A stretch of 64,000 nt of DNA from an uncultured Muribaculaceae bacterium. GTDB lineage: Bacteria > Bacteroidota > Bacteroidia > Bacteroidales > Muribaculaceae. The notes under the pieces were generated by a model that was given only the letters and a program-made list of their open reading frames with translations, was not told where the DNA came from and searched no databases. The stretch lies in contig CALUMI010000005.1 of the NCBI GenBank assembly GCA_944321725.1, positions 1 to 64,000 on the forward strand, in the 5' to 3' direction. Below, in pieces: positions 56,238 to 64,000 of this stretch. Both the position numbers and the translations under genes were made by a program. Position 1 is the stretch's first letter. Each line of letters opens with the position of its first letter.

Positions 56238-57541
56238 TGAAGCTGATTTACAAAGTAATACTGCGGGCTTCGGTGGGCATGGCGGCCATCATGATATGCT
56301 GGTCTGTGCTATTCTATTTCGGAATGATTAAGGTGATCAACGATGAAATCGACGACATCCTTTCCGATTTCTCGGAACAATTAATTGTACGCTTTCTCAG
56401 CGGCGAGAAAATACCATTGTCGGCCGACGATGTGACCGGGCAATACGAGCTGCTGAAAATATCGGAGGATGTTGCCGACGAGTTGCCGCAAGTGCGCTTT
56501 GAGGACAAGGAGATGTACATATACCGTATCGACGACCATGTGGCGTCGCGCGTGATGAAAACCATATTCTACGACAACACGGGACAATATTACCAACTTA
56601 CCGCCGCAACTCCCTCATTTGAAAAAGACGACATAGGCAAATCGCTGATATGGTGGACAATATCGCTTTACGCGCTCATGATGATAGTTTCGATTATAAT
56701 CTATGTGACAGTGTTCTACCGCTGCATGAAGCCGTTCTATGTGCTAATCGGATGGCTCGACGCCTATAAAATAGGACAAACCAACCGTCCGCTTGAAAAT
56801 CCAACCGACATAACCGAATTTGCAAGGCTCAACGATGTGGCCGTCCGCACAATGCGCCGCAACGAACAAATCTACGAGCAGCAGCGGCAATTCACCGGCA
56901 ACGCCTCTCACGAGCTGCAGACACCGATTGCGATATGTATCAACCGCATGGAAATGCTGATGGAGGACGACACTCTAACCCCACAGCAAATGGAAGCCGC
57001 CGCAAAAGTGCTCGAATCACTCGGAAACCTGCAAAAACTCAACAAATCGATGCTGCTGCTCTCGCGCATCGACAGCGGACAATTCCCCGAAACAGAGAAA
57101 AACCTGTCGTTACGCACGATAATCGACGGCATGATAGACGACTACAAATCCATCTACGCCCATAAAAAAATAGAGGTGGAATACCTTCCCGGAAACGATT
57201 TTCATTGCGACATCAACCGGCAGCTCGCCACCACACTCGTGGCCAATTTGCTGAAAAACGCGTTTGTGCATGGCGACAACGGAAAAATCATAATCACATT
57301 GAGCGAACAAGCGTTTACAATCAGCAACGGTCCGGCAAAAGAGGCTCTGGATGCCGATGTGGTTTTCCAAAGGTTCGCGCAGGGCAAGCACCGCCGCAAC
57401 GAGTCAAGCGGATTGGGACTCGCCATAGTGAAATCGATTTGCGAGCAGTTCAATCTTTCGGTAACATACCGTTTCATCGGCAATTACCACACATTCACGG
57501 TGGAAAAACGCCAAAAGCCGGACGACGCGCCCAATTTATAA
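56237..57541 (+). CDS. sensor histidine kinase
   Basis: A 434-residue membrane kinase. Two transmembrane helices (about residues 7-29 and 140-160, SLYALMMIVSIIIYVTVFY) flank a periplasmic sensor region of about 110 residues. The dimerisation domain has the phospho-acceptor H225 in FTGNASHELQTPIAICINRM. The ATPase domain shows LATTLVANLLKNAFVHGDNG (N box) and ESSGLGLAIVKSICEQFNLS (G2 box). It should phosphorylate the response regulator encoded directly upstream. The signal sensed is not apparent. Confidence 0.94.
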   Translation: MKLIYKVILRASVGMAAIMICWSVLFYFGMIKVINDEIDDILSDFSEQLIVRFLSGEKIPLSADDVTGQYELLKISEDVADELPQVRFEDKEMYIYRIDDHVASRVMKTIFYDNTGQYYQLTAATPSFEKDDIGKSLIWWTISLYALMMIVSIIIYVTVFYRCMKPFYVLIGWLDAYKIGQTNRPLENPTDITEFARLNDVAVRTMRRNEQIYEQQRQFTGNASHELQTPIAICINRMEMLMEDDTLTPQQMEAAAKVLESLGNLQKLNKSMLLLSRIDSGQFPETEKNLSLRTIIDGMIDDYKSIYAHKKIEVEYLPGNDFHCDINRQLATTLVANLLKNAFVHGDNGKIIITLSEQAFTISNGPAKEALDADVVFQRFAQGKHRRNESSGLGLAIVKSICEQFNLSVTYRFIGNYHTFTVEKRQKPDDAPNL

Positions 57542-57615
57542 CCTGCAACCTCCGAAAAACGATTAAATTAACAGCCTTTAAGTGCTGTTTTTCGTCAAAA
57601 ACAAAGCCGACACAC

Positions 57616-57623
57616 TATCTTTG
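57616..57623 (+). promoter_or_regulatory. -7 box of the GT117 gene
   Basis: TATCTTTG lies 34 bases before the start codon of the large membrane glycosyltransferase. The -33 region (TTCG near 57591) is poor. Confidence 0.5.
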
Positions 57624-57657
57624 CAGTTTGTTAAGCAAGATAAACAATATCTGACGG

Positions 57658-60600
57658 ATGAAAAAATACAATCTTTTAAACAATTCGATAGGATGGCTGA
57701 TGTTTGCCATTGCAGCGTTCACCTATCTGATGACTATCGAACCGACCGCAAGTTTCTGGGATTGCGGAGAATTTATCTCACAAGGCTACAAATTGGAAGT
57801 GGGGCATCCGCCCGGCAACCCTATATTCATGCTCGCCGCGCGGTTTTTCATTAATTTTTCATCCGACCCCTCAACAGTGGCCGTCTGCGTAAACGTGATG
57901 TCGGCTTTGCTGAGCGCGGCGACGATATTGCTGCTGTTCTGGACAATTACGCACCTTGTGCGGAGGCTTCTCGTAAAAGACGACGCCGAGTCTTTCACAT
58001 GGCAGCAATTCGCCATAATTTTCGGCAGCGGTGTGGCCGGCGCTCTCGCCTACACATGGAGCGACACGTTCTGGTTCTCGGCTGTCGAGGGAGAGGTATA
58101 TGCCTTCTCCTCATTCTGCACGGCGTTGATTTTCTGGCTCATACTGAAATGGGAGAACCGCTGCGACAAACCACATTCCGACCGCTATCTCATTGCCATC
58201 GCCTATACCATAGGCGTATCCATAGCCGTCCACCTGCTCAACCTGCTGTGTATCCCGGCGATAGTGCTTGTGATATACTACCGCAAATTCAAAAACATCA
58301 ACGCCAAAGGCTCGCTGTTGGCATTATGCGTGTCATTTGCCATAATCGTGCTTATTCTCTACGGATTGGTGCCGGGATTTGTTGAGATAGCGCAGTATTT
58401 CGAGCTTATGTTTGTCAACGGAATGGGATTCGGCTTCAATTCCGGAGTTCTCGCCTACGCTATAATCCTTTCGCTGATTTTCATTTGGGCAATATATGAG
58501 TTCAACAGGCAGAAAAGCGTCAACGGAATGAAATGGTCATTCCTGCTGAGCATCGTGGCTTCGGGAATGTTCTTTATAGGCGACGGCGTGTGGATTGCCG
58601 TGATTCTGACAATCGCACTCGCCCTCTATCTGTTCAGATATTGCAAAAAGCTGCCGGTACGCATACTTTACAACACCGTGCTGAGTGTAGCCGTAATATT
58701 CATAGGTTATTCGTCTTACGCGCTTATCCTCATACGCTCTAACGCGCAGACACCAATGGACCAAAATTCGCCCGACAACGTATTCGCGCTTGCCGACTAC
58801 CTGAACCGCGAGCAGTATGGCAAGACACCGTTGCTCTACGGTCCTGTCTACAGTGCGCCTATTCTTTACAAGACAGCCGGAGAAACCCAACAACCCGTCA
58901 AGAAATACGGCAAAGCCATTTATCGCAAAGAGGTAAAGCAGTCGCCCGACGATCCTGACCGCTACAAAATGATAGGCAGGAACTACGACTATGAGTACGC
59001 TCCGGAGATGAACATGCTGTTCCCGCGCCTGTACTCCTCTCTGTCGGCCAACGACTACAGCGAATGGCTCGGAGGAATAAAAGGCCGGCAGGTAGACGCC
59101 ACCGTACTCGTCGACGAAAACGGCAACAAGGTGTACAGCGAATTGAAGACAAAGCCAACATTCGGCGAGAATCTGCGCTATTTCTTCAGCTACCAGCTCA
59201 ATTTCATGTATTGGCGATATTTCATGTGGAACTTTGCCGGACGGCAAAACGATATACAGGGACATGGTGAAATCACTCATGGAAATTGGATAAGCGGCAT
59301 ACCGTTTATCGACAATCCGCGGCTTGGCGACCAGTCGCTGTTGCCCGACGACTACGGAAAAGGAAACGCCGGACACAATGTGTTCTACATGCTGCCCCTG
59401 CTGCTCGGCATCATAGGATTGCTATGGCAGGCCTACAAAGGCAAGCGCGGAATAGAGCAATTTTGGGTGGTGTTCTTCTTGTTCTTCATGACCGGTATAG
59501 CCATTGTCCTATACCTTAACCAGACACCGGGACAGCCACGCGAGCGCGATTATGCCTACGCCGGCTCCTTCTACGCGTTTGCCATTTGGATTGGCATGGG
59601 TGTAGCAGGATTGTGGCGGCTCATGTGCGCGGCCCACAAAAAAATGAGCGAGCACAAAAAAGCGGAAGAGAAGAAAGACCTCAACAACGTGTTTGTGGCC
59701 ATAGCCGTACTAATCGGCCTTGCCGTGCCTTTGCAAATGGTAAGCCAGACATGGGACGACCACGACCGCTCCGGACGCTACGCCGCCCGCGATTTCGGAA
59801 TGAACTACCTGTCGAGCGTGGGCGAGAACGGCATAATCTTCACCAACGGCGACAACGACACATTCCCGCTGTGGTACGCGCAAGAAGTGGAAGGCTGGCG
59901 CACCGATGTGAGAGTGGTAAATCTCAGCTATTTGTCGACCGACTGGTATATCAACCAAATGCGCCGTCCATACTATGAGTCGGCTGCGCTGCCGATGATT
60001 GCGCCCAAAGACGCATTTGCCTACGACCAACGGCAATTCAACTATTTCATCAACCCCGACACTTCGATGATGGTGCCTGTCGAGAAAGCTCTCAAGGAAT
60101 TCTATTCCGACAACTGCACAAACAACAGTTGGCAACTTCCGGAGTTCAAATATCCGGCGATGTACGAGAAAATCGACAAAAACAGCGTAATCAAAAACGG
60201 AAGAGTGCCCGCAGGGAAAGAGTCGCAAGTAGAAGACTATATTGACTTCAACATGCTGAACGACAAATACACGATATCCGACGGCGGAATGAGCTCAAGC
60301 AAAGTGATGAGCATCGACATAATCTCTTCGATAATACGGCAGGGATGGAACCGCCCAATCTACTTCGCAATGACAGTCCCCGACAAATACTACGACGGAC
60401 TGATGCCTTACATGGCCTCTACAGGCATGGCATACGAGGTGACACCCGTGCGTTACGGCTTCGACGGCTCCAACTATGCGGTCAACACCGATGTGGCTTA
60501 CAAAAACATAACCGAAAAATTCCGTTGGGGAGGCTTGGACAAATCCACACCCGACGATTATCCGTACCTCGACGAAACAGTACGGCGCATGGTCACCACC

Positions 60601-61152
60601 ACACGCAGCGCGATGACCGACCTCGCGTTTGAGTTGGTGATAGAGGGTATGCAGGCCAAATCGCTTATCACCGACACTATCGGAGGAAAAATTGTGGCAA
60701 AAGGCACACCGGAATATGAGGAAGCAAGCAAATACGCGAACGAGCGTTTCGCCAAAGCCCGCGAAATCATAAATCTCATACAGACAAAACTGCCCGACTA
60801 CGCGTCGCCTTACGCCCTGCAAATGGGAGAGCGCATAAGCCGGATACTCTACACACTCGGCGAGGAAACCGGAAACAAGGCCGACATCGAGAAGGCAAAC
60901 AAAATCGTGGAGAAGGAACTGTTGCGCTACGGACAATATGCAAGATTCTTCCAGACACTCACACCGTCGCAGTACAACCTGCTGTCGTCTTCCGACATGT
61001 ATGCGGACGTATATTATATCATGGAGCTTTTGCAACTATATAATTTATACAGCCCCGACAAAATGGAGGAGATAGTGGCAAAACTTGAGGCGGAAGGAGT
61101 GGACATCAACCGGCTGATAGCGCGTTATCCGAAAGACGAAGGACAAGGATAA
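57658..61152 (+). CDS. GT117 / DUF2723 membrane glycosyltransferase
   Basis: A 1164-residue multi-span membrane protein of the DUF2723 family. Residues 10-100 carry the family signature: YLMTIEPTASFWDCGEFISQ, with the D-C-G-E acidic site expected for GT-C glycosyltransferases, and EVGHPPGNPIFMLAARFF. About 12 transmembrane helices extend to residue 700, and the last 450 residues are soluble and likely periplasmic (NGDNDTFPLWYAQEVEGWRTD). The human relative TMEM260 is an O-mannosyltransferase, so a protein O-glycosylation role in Bacteroidota is plausible. The NodB deacetylase gene follows 3 bases later. Confidence 0.9.
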   Translation: MKKYNLLNNSIGWLMFAIAAFTYLMTIEPTASFWDCGEFISQGYKLEVGHPPGNPIFMLAARFFINFSSDPSTVAVCVNVMSALLSAATILLLFWTITHLVRRLLVKDDAESFTWQQFAIIFGSGVAGALAYTWSDTFWFSAVEGEVYAFSSFCTALIFWLILKWENRCDKPHSDRYLIAIAYTIGVSIAVHLLNLLCIPAIVLVIYYRKFKNINAKGSLLALCVSFAIIVLILYGLVPGFVEIAQYFELMFVNGMGFGFNSGVLAYAIILSLIFIWAIYEFNRQKSVNGMKWSFLLSIVASGMFFIGDGVWIAVILTIALALYLFRYCKKLPVRILYNTVLSVAVIFIGYSSYALILIRSNAQTPMDQNSPDNVFALADYLNREQYGKTPLLYGPVYSAPILYKTAGETQQPVKKYGKAIYRKEVKQSPDDPDRYKMIGRNYDYEYAPEMNMLFPRLYSSLSANDYSEWLGGIKGRQVDATVLVDENGNKVYSELKTKPTFGENLRYFFSYQLNFMYWRYFMWNFAGRQNDIQGHGEITHGNWISGIPFIDNPRLGDQSLLPDDYGKGNAGHNVFYMLPLLLGIIGLLWQAYKGKRGIEQFWVVFFLFFMTGIAIVLYLNQTPGQPRERDYAYAGSFYAFAIWIGMGVAGLWRLMCAAHKKMSEHKKAEEKKDLNNVFVAIAVLIGLAVPLQMVSQTWDDHDRSGRYAARDFGMNYLSSVGENGIIFTNGDNDTFPLWYAQEVEGWRTDVRVVNLSYLSTDWYINQMRRPYYESAALPMIAPKDAFAYDQRQFNYFINPDTSMMVPVEKALKEFYSDNCTNNSWQLPEFKYPAMYEKIDKNSVIKNGRVPAGKESQVEDYIDFNMLNDKYTISDGGMSSSKVMSIDIISSIIRQGWNRPIYFAMTVPDKYYDGLMPYMASTGMAYEVTPVRYGFDGSNYAVNTDVAYKNITEKFRWGGLDKSTPDDYPYLDETVRRMVTTTRSAMTDLAFELVIEGMQAKSLITDTIGGKIVAKGTPEYEEASKYANERFAKAREIINLIQTKLPDYASPYALQMGERISRILYTLGEETGNKADIEKANKIVEKELLRYGQYARFFQTLTPSQYNLLSSSDMYADVYYIMELLQLYNLYSPDKMEEIVAKLEAEGVDINRLIARYPKDEGQG

Positions 61153-61155
61153 GAC

Positions 61156-61770
61156 ATGTTTATCGAACAGCCGCCATTGTTATACCGCATGCTTTTTCCC
61201 GAAACGGTATGGAGAATGCCGATGAGGGAAAAAGCCGTGTTTCTGACGTTCGACGACGGCCCGATTCCGGAAGTGACACCATGGGTTCTCGACCTGCTCG
61301 ACAGCCATGACATAAAAGCCACGTTCTTTCTCGTTGGCGACAACGTAAGACGGCATCCGGAACTGCTGGACGAGATACTGAGGCGCGGGCATAGCGTGGG
61401 AAACCACACCATGCACCATCTGCAAGGCTCGATAGTGTCGAGAAAACGGTATATCGCCGACATAAAAGAAGCCCACAAACTTATCGACAGCCCGCTGTTC
61501 CGTCCGCCGCACGGCATCATCCGGTGGAAACAGGCAGCCGAAATCAAAGACAATATGCGCATTGTGATGTACGACCTTGTGACGCGCGACTACAGCAAAA
61601 AGCGCAACGGACGGCAAGTGCTCGACAACGTAAAACGCTACGTGCGCAACGGCTCTATAATCGTATTCCACGACTCATTGAAAGCCGAGCGCAATTTGCG
61701 CTATGCCCTGCCACGCGCCATAGAATGGCTGCGCGACAACGGCTACCGCTTTCTTCCAATTCCCATGTGA
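61156..61770 (+). CDS. NodB-type polysaccharide deacetylase
   Basis: A 204-residue deacetylase with the NodB fold. TFDDGP (31-36) holds the catalytic base and the metal-binding Asp; H84 and H88 (GNHTMHHLQG) are the other metal ligands; RPPHGIIRW and LVTRDYS are motifs 3 and 4. There is no signal peptide, so it acts in the cytoplasm or is unclear. It removes acetyl groups from N-acetyl sugars. It is tightly linked to the GT117 gene upstream and queG 6 bases downstream, so likely in one transcript. Confidence 0.87.
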   Translation: MFIEQPPLLYRMLFPETVWRMPMREKAVFLTFDDGPIPEVTPWVLDLLDSHDIKATFFLVGDNVRRHPELLDEILRRGHSVGNHTMHHLQGSIVSRKRYIADIKEAHKLIDSPLFRPPHGIIRWKQAAEIKDNMRIVMYDLVTRDYSKKRNGRQVLDNVKRYVRNGSIIVFHDSLKAERNLRYALPRAIEWLRDNGYRFLPIPM

Positions 61771-61776
61771 CATGGT

Positions 61777-62709
61777 ATGTGCGGGATAAAGGAACAAATA
61801 CGGGATTATGCCATCCTGTCCTGCGGATTCAATGCCTGCGGATTTGCGGAGGCCTCCTCCGTTGGCATCGCCGCCCGCGACAACTACAGCAAATGGATAG
61901 CCGAAGGCAAGCATTTCTGCATGGACTATCTGTCGCGAAACATGAATGTGCGCGACAATCCGCGCCTGCTGCTCGACGGAGCAAAAACTATAATTTCCGC
62001 AGCCCTGAATTATTATCCGCGACAATTCCAGCCCGAAAACGCGCCCCAATTCTCCTATTACGCCTATGGCAAAGACTATCACGATGTAGTAAAAGCAAAG
62101 CTCCGTAAATTGGCGGACTACATCACAACCAACACGGGCGAAATATGCAGAGTTTGTGTCGACACGGCTCCACTGCGCGAACGCTATTGGGCACAACAGG
62201 CCGGATTGGGATTTATAGGTAAAAACAACCAACTGATAATACCCGGAAAAGGCTCTTACTTTTTTCTCGGAGAAGTCATAACAACTCTGCCGACAGAACC
62301 CGACAAGCCATGTGAGCTGAGTTGCGGAGAATGCCGCAAATGCGTCGAGGCTTGTCCGTCGTCAGCGCTGTCCGGCAACTACGGGGCATTAGACGCCCAC
62401 CGGTGCATCTCCTGCCTGACAATCGAATATCACGACGAATTTGCAGAACAAACGGCAAAATCACTTGGCAACCGGATATACGGATGCGACGAATGCCAGA
62501 AAGCATGTCCGCACAACAGAGCTGCACAGCCCTCCGGCGTGAATGAGTTCTCACCGTCGCCGGAGTTTCTCTCTCTGTCATATCAATCTATGGAACAACT
62601 CACTGAAGAAGATTTTCGCCGCATATTCAAAGGCTCAGCCTTAAAACGCACAAAATATGCCGGCCTGATGCGGAATTTCGCGGCAATCCGCAAAAACATC
62701 TCCCGATAA
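61777..62709 (+). CDS. queG: epoxyqueuosine reductase
   Basis: A 310-residue QueG, the cobalamin and iron-sulfur enzyme of the last step of queuosine synthesis in tRNA. N-terminal cobalamin-binding parts are FNACGFAEAS, YLSRNMNVRDNPRLLLDGAK and YYAYGKDYHDVVKAKL. The two 4Fe-4S clusters are seen as CGECRKCVEACPSSAL and GCDECQKACPHN. Length is a little under E. coli QueG, which has an extra C-terminal helical part. Start at ATG 61777, 6 bases after the deacetylase stop. Confidence 0.93.
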   Translation: MCGIKEQIRDYAILSCGFNACGFAEASSVGIAARDNYSKWIAEGKHFCMDYLSRNMNVRDNPRLLLDGAKTIISAALNYYPRQFQPENAPQFSYYAYGKDYHDVVKAKLRKLADYITTNTGEICRVCVDTAPLRERYWAQQAGLGFIGKNNQLIIPGKGSYFFLGEVITTLPTEPDKPCELSCGECRKCVEACPSSALSGNYGALDAHRCISCLTIEYHDEFAEQTAKSLGNRIYGCDECQKACPHNRAAQPSGVNEFSPSPEFLSLSYQSMEQLTEEDFRRIFKGSALKRTKYAGLMRNFAAIRKNISR

Positions 62710-62771
62710 AAGGGCACAACACGGCAAAAAAGCGGCATAAGAAAAAAGCCGCGCGAATTTGAATAAAATCT

Positions 62772-62802
62772 TTTGCATTGCTCCCAACTTTCACTATATT
62801 TG
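62772..62802 (+). promoter_or_regulatory. promoter of the small membrane gene
   Basis: TTTG (62772-62775), 19 bases and TATATTTG (62795-62802), 22 bases before the ATG at 62824. A standard Bacteroidota promoter. Confidence 0.75.
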
Positions 62803-62823
62803 TGCATCGATACTCCTGATAAT

Positions 62824-63129
62824 ATGATAAAACACGTGGCAAACCAACATAAAAAGACACCCTCACGCCTCAAAGTACCGTGGTGGATAATACTGATAGT
62901 CACGGCAAGCATCCTGCCTGTACTCAGTTGGCCTTTGTACATGAGAAATTTCAATTTCACAGCCGACGACACCCATGAGCTGTACCTGCTTCTTGCCTAT
63001 CTGTTTCCTGTCTACATCGTATTAAGCGGATTTCTTGCATACAAATGCTACCCTGTGCGAAAAGAAATAACCTACATACTGATTGCCTTAATGTGGCTGT
63101 CGTATGGAGCCGCCTTTTTTCTGAAATAG
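62824..63129 (+). CDS. small membrane protein of unknown function
   Basis: A 101-residue protein with a basic N-terminus (MIKHVANQHKKTPSRLK) and three hydrophobic segments (WWIILIVTASILPVLSWPLY, YLLLAYLFPVYIVLSGFLA, YILIALMWLSYGAAFF). It starts at ATG 62824, behind a good promoter; an earlier in-frame ATG lies in that promoter. It matches no family I recognise. The alanine dehydrogenase gene starts 44 bases later on the same strand and may share the transcript. Confidence 0.65.
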   Translation: MIKHVANQHKKTPSRLKVPWWIILIVTASILPVLSWPLYMRNFNFTADDTHELYLLLAYLFPVYIVLSGFLAYKCYPVRKEITYILIALMWLSYGAAFFLK

Positions 63130-63173
63130 AATTTACAAACCATATTAACAAACACCAATAAAATCACAAAACT

Positions 63174-64000
63174 ATGATAATTGGAATTCCAAAAGAAATC
63201 AAAAACAATGAAAACCGCGTGGCAATGACACCCGCCGGTGTTCATGAGCTGGTAAAACACGGACACACCGTACTCGTACAAAAAACAGCAGGAGAAGGCA
63301 GCGGCTTCTCCGACGACGATTTCGCCGCTGTAGGAGCGCAAATGATTTCCACGATAGAAGAAGTCTACGCAAAAGCCGAAATGATAATCAAAGTAAAAGA
63401 GCCGATAGAACCCGAATACAAACTTGTCAGAAAAGGGCAGCTGCTATTCACCTATCTGCATTTCGCCAGCAGCGAGCCGTTGACCAAAGCAATGGTAGAA
63501 AGCGGCGCGGTATGCCTCGCCTACGAGACGGTGCGCCGCGCCGACCGTTCACTTCCTCTGCTCACGCCAATGTCGGAAGTGGCGGGAAGAATGTCGGTGC
63601 AGGAAGGAATGTACTTCCTTGAGCGTCCTCACGGAGGCAAAGGCGTATTGCTCGGCGGCGTGCCGGGTGTGAAACCGGCAAAAGTGTTTGTCATAGGCGC
63701 GGGAGTGGTAGGCACTGCGGCGGCGACAACAGCGGCAGGCATCGGCGCTGATGTCACCATTGCCGACATTTCACTGCCACGTCTTACCTACCTTGCCGAC
63801 GTAATGCCCAAAAACGTAAAAACACTCTATTCCAACGAATACAACATACGCCAAGAGCTCGCGGAAGCCGACCTCGTCATAGGCTCCGTGCTCATTCCGG
63901 GAGCAAAAGCGCCGAAACTTGTGACGCGCGACATGCTCAAACTGATGAAGAAAGGCTCGGTAATGGTAGACGTTGCAATAGACCAGGGAGGCTGTTTCGA
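63174..64000 (+). CDS. ald: alanine dehydrogenase, 5' part
   Basis: The open frame runs past the window end; 275 codons are visible of a family length near 370. It begins [20 protein letters not shown], followed by [16 protein letters not shown], and the NAD-binding [21 protein letters not shown] is near residue 170-190. The [15 protein letters not shown] at the edge is the conserved catalytic stretch of Ald. The enzyme oxidises L-alanine to pyruvate with NAD. PntA, the transhydrogenase alpha subunit, is a relative, but [20 protein letters not shown] fits Ald better. Confidence 0.92.
   Translation, partial: MIIGIPKEIKNNENRVAMTPAGVHELVKHGHTVLVQKTAGEGSGFSDDDFAAVGAQMISTIEEVYAKAEMIIKVKEPIEPEYKLVRKGQLLFTYLHFASSEPLTKAMVESGAVCLAYETVRRADRSLPLLTPMSEVAGRMSVQEGMYFLERPHGGKGVLLGGVPGVKPAKVFVIGAGVVGTAAATTAAGIGADVTIADISLPRLTYLADVMPKNVKTLYSNEYNIRQELAEADLVIGSVLIPGAKAPKLVTRDMLKLMKKGSVMVDVAIDQGGCF

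Noticed and set aside
62731..62755. terminator after queG (AGCGGC with GCCGC)
   Set aside because: The stem is short, the loop is A-rich and no T run follows.

Overview
The window looks like a chromosomal piece of a Bacteroidales bacterium, most likely Muribaculaceae or a close relative. This is inferred from the gene families present (head-GIN/DUF2807, DUF4251, DUF4294, DUF2851, GT117/DUF2723, MG2/TonB-plug proteins, PCMD, type IX sorting tails), from a lysine exporter split into two genes, and from many promoters with the Bacteroidota pattern TTG/TTTG-N19-20-TAnnTTTG. No 16S gene is present, so the family is a guess.

Region 1 (1-12065) is an accessory polymorphic-toxin locus. A YD-repeat protein that lacks its signal peptide (123-3458), a secreted protein with a sorting-type tail (3448-4650) and a full-length secreted RHS protein (4662-8030) lie head to tail. 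The RHS protein ends in a putative metallopeptidase tip with an EExxH motif and is followed by a likely exported immunity protein. Downstream are two displaced tip cassettes, each starting with a copy of the end of the RHS core: a second allele of the same toxin plus a second immunity paralogue, then a JAMM/JAB toxin plus its likely immunity gene. Both genes of the last cassette are frameshifted in long homopolymers. A 531-bp direct repeat with one mismatch joins tip 1 and tip 2 in frame, so recombination could swap the toxin and immunity genes together.

Region 2 (12299-34567) holds a large fibronectin/choice-of-anchor-J surface protein, a PCMD protein, xerD, yjbQ, leftward xpt, ltaE, panB and nadB, a PurF-like protein without the usual catalytic Cys, an exported TPR-CHAT peptidase, a membrane TPR protein, topA, a two-gene lysO preceded by a small Cys-containing ORF, and a frameshifted histidine acid phosphatase.

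Region 3 (34600-45800) is mostly housekeeping: slyD, tRNA-Leu(CAG), rimP-nusA-infB-folK, dusB, a head-GIN protein, a Wzx-type flippase, cdd and a LysM glucosaminidase. Region 4 (45810-64000) has a DUF4143 ATPase, an MG2/plug protein, DUF4294, DUF2851 and TonB-domain proteins, a CDF cation transporter, an Eco47II-like type II restriction-modification pair, a two-component system, a GT117 membrane glycosyltransferase, a NodB-type deacetylase, queG and the 5' part of alanine dehydrogenase.

A second theme is a family of promoter-bearing intergenic repeats (nadB, slyD, a tandem pair before the CDF gene, and a partial copy before the restriction enzyme). They share a TCAAAC-AA-GTTTGA dyad and a conserved spacer. 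The three frameshifts could be real or assembly errors. No CRISPR array, insertion sequence or prophage was recognised.
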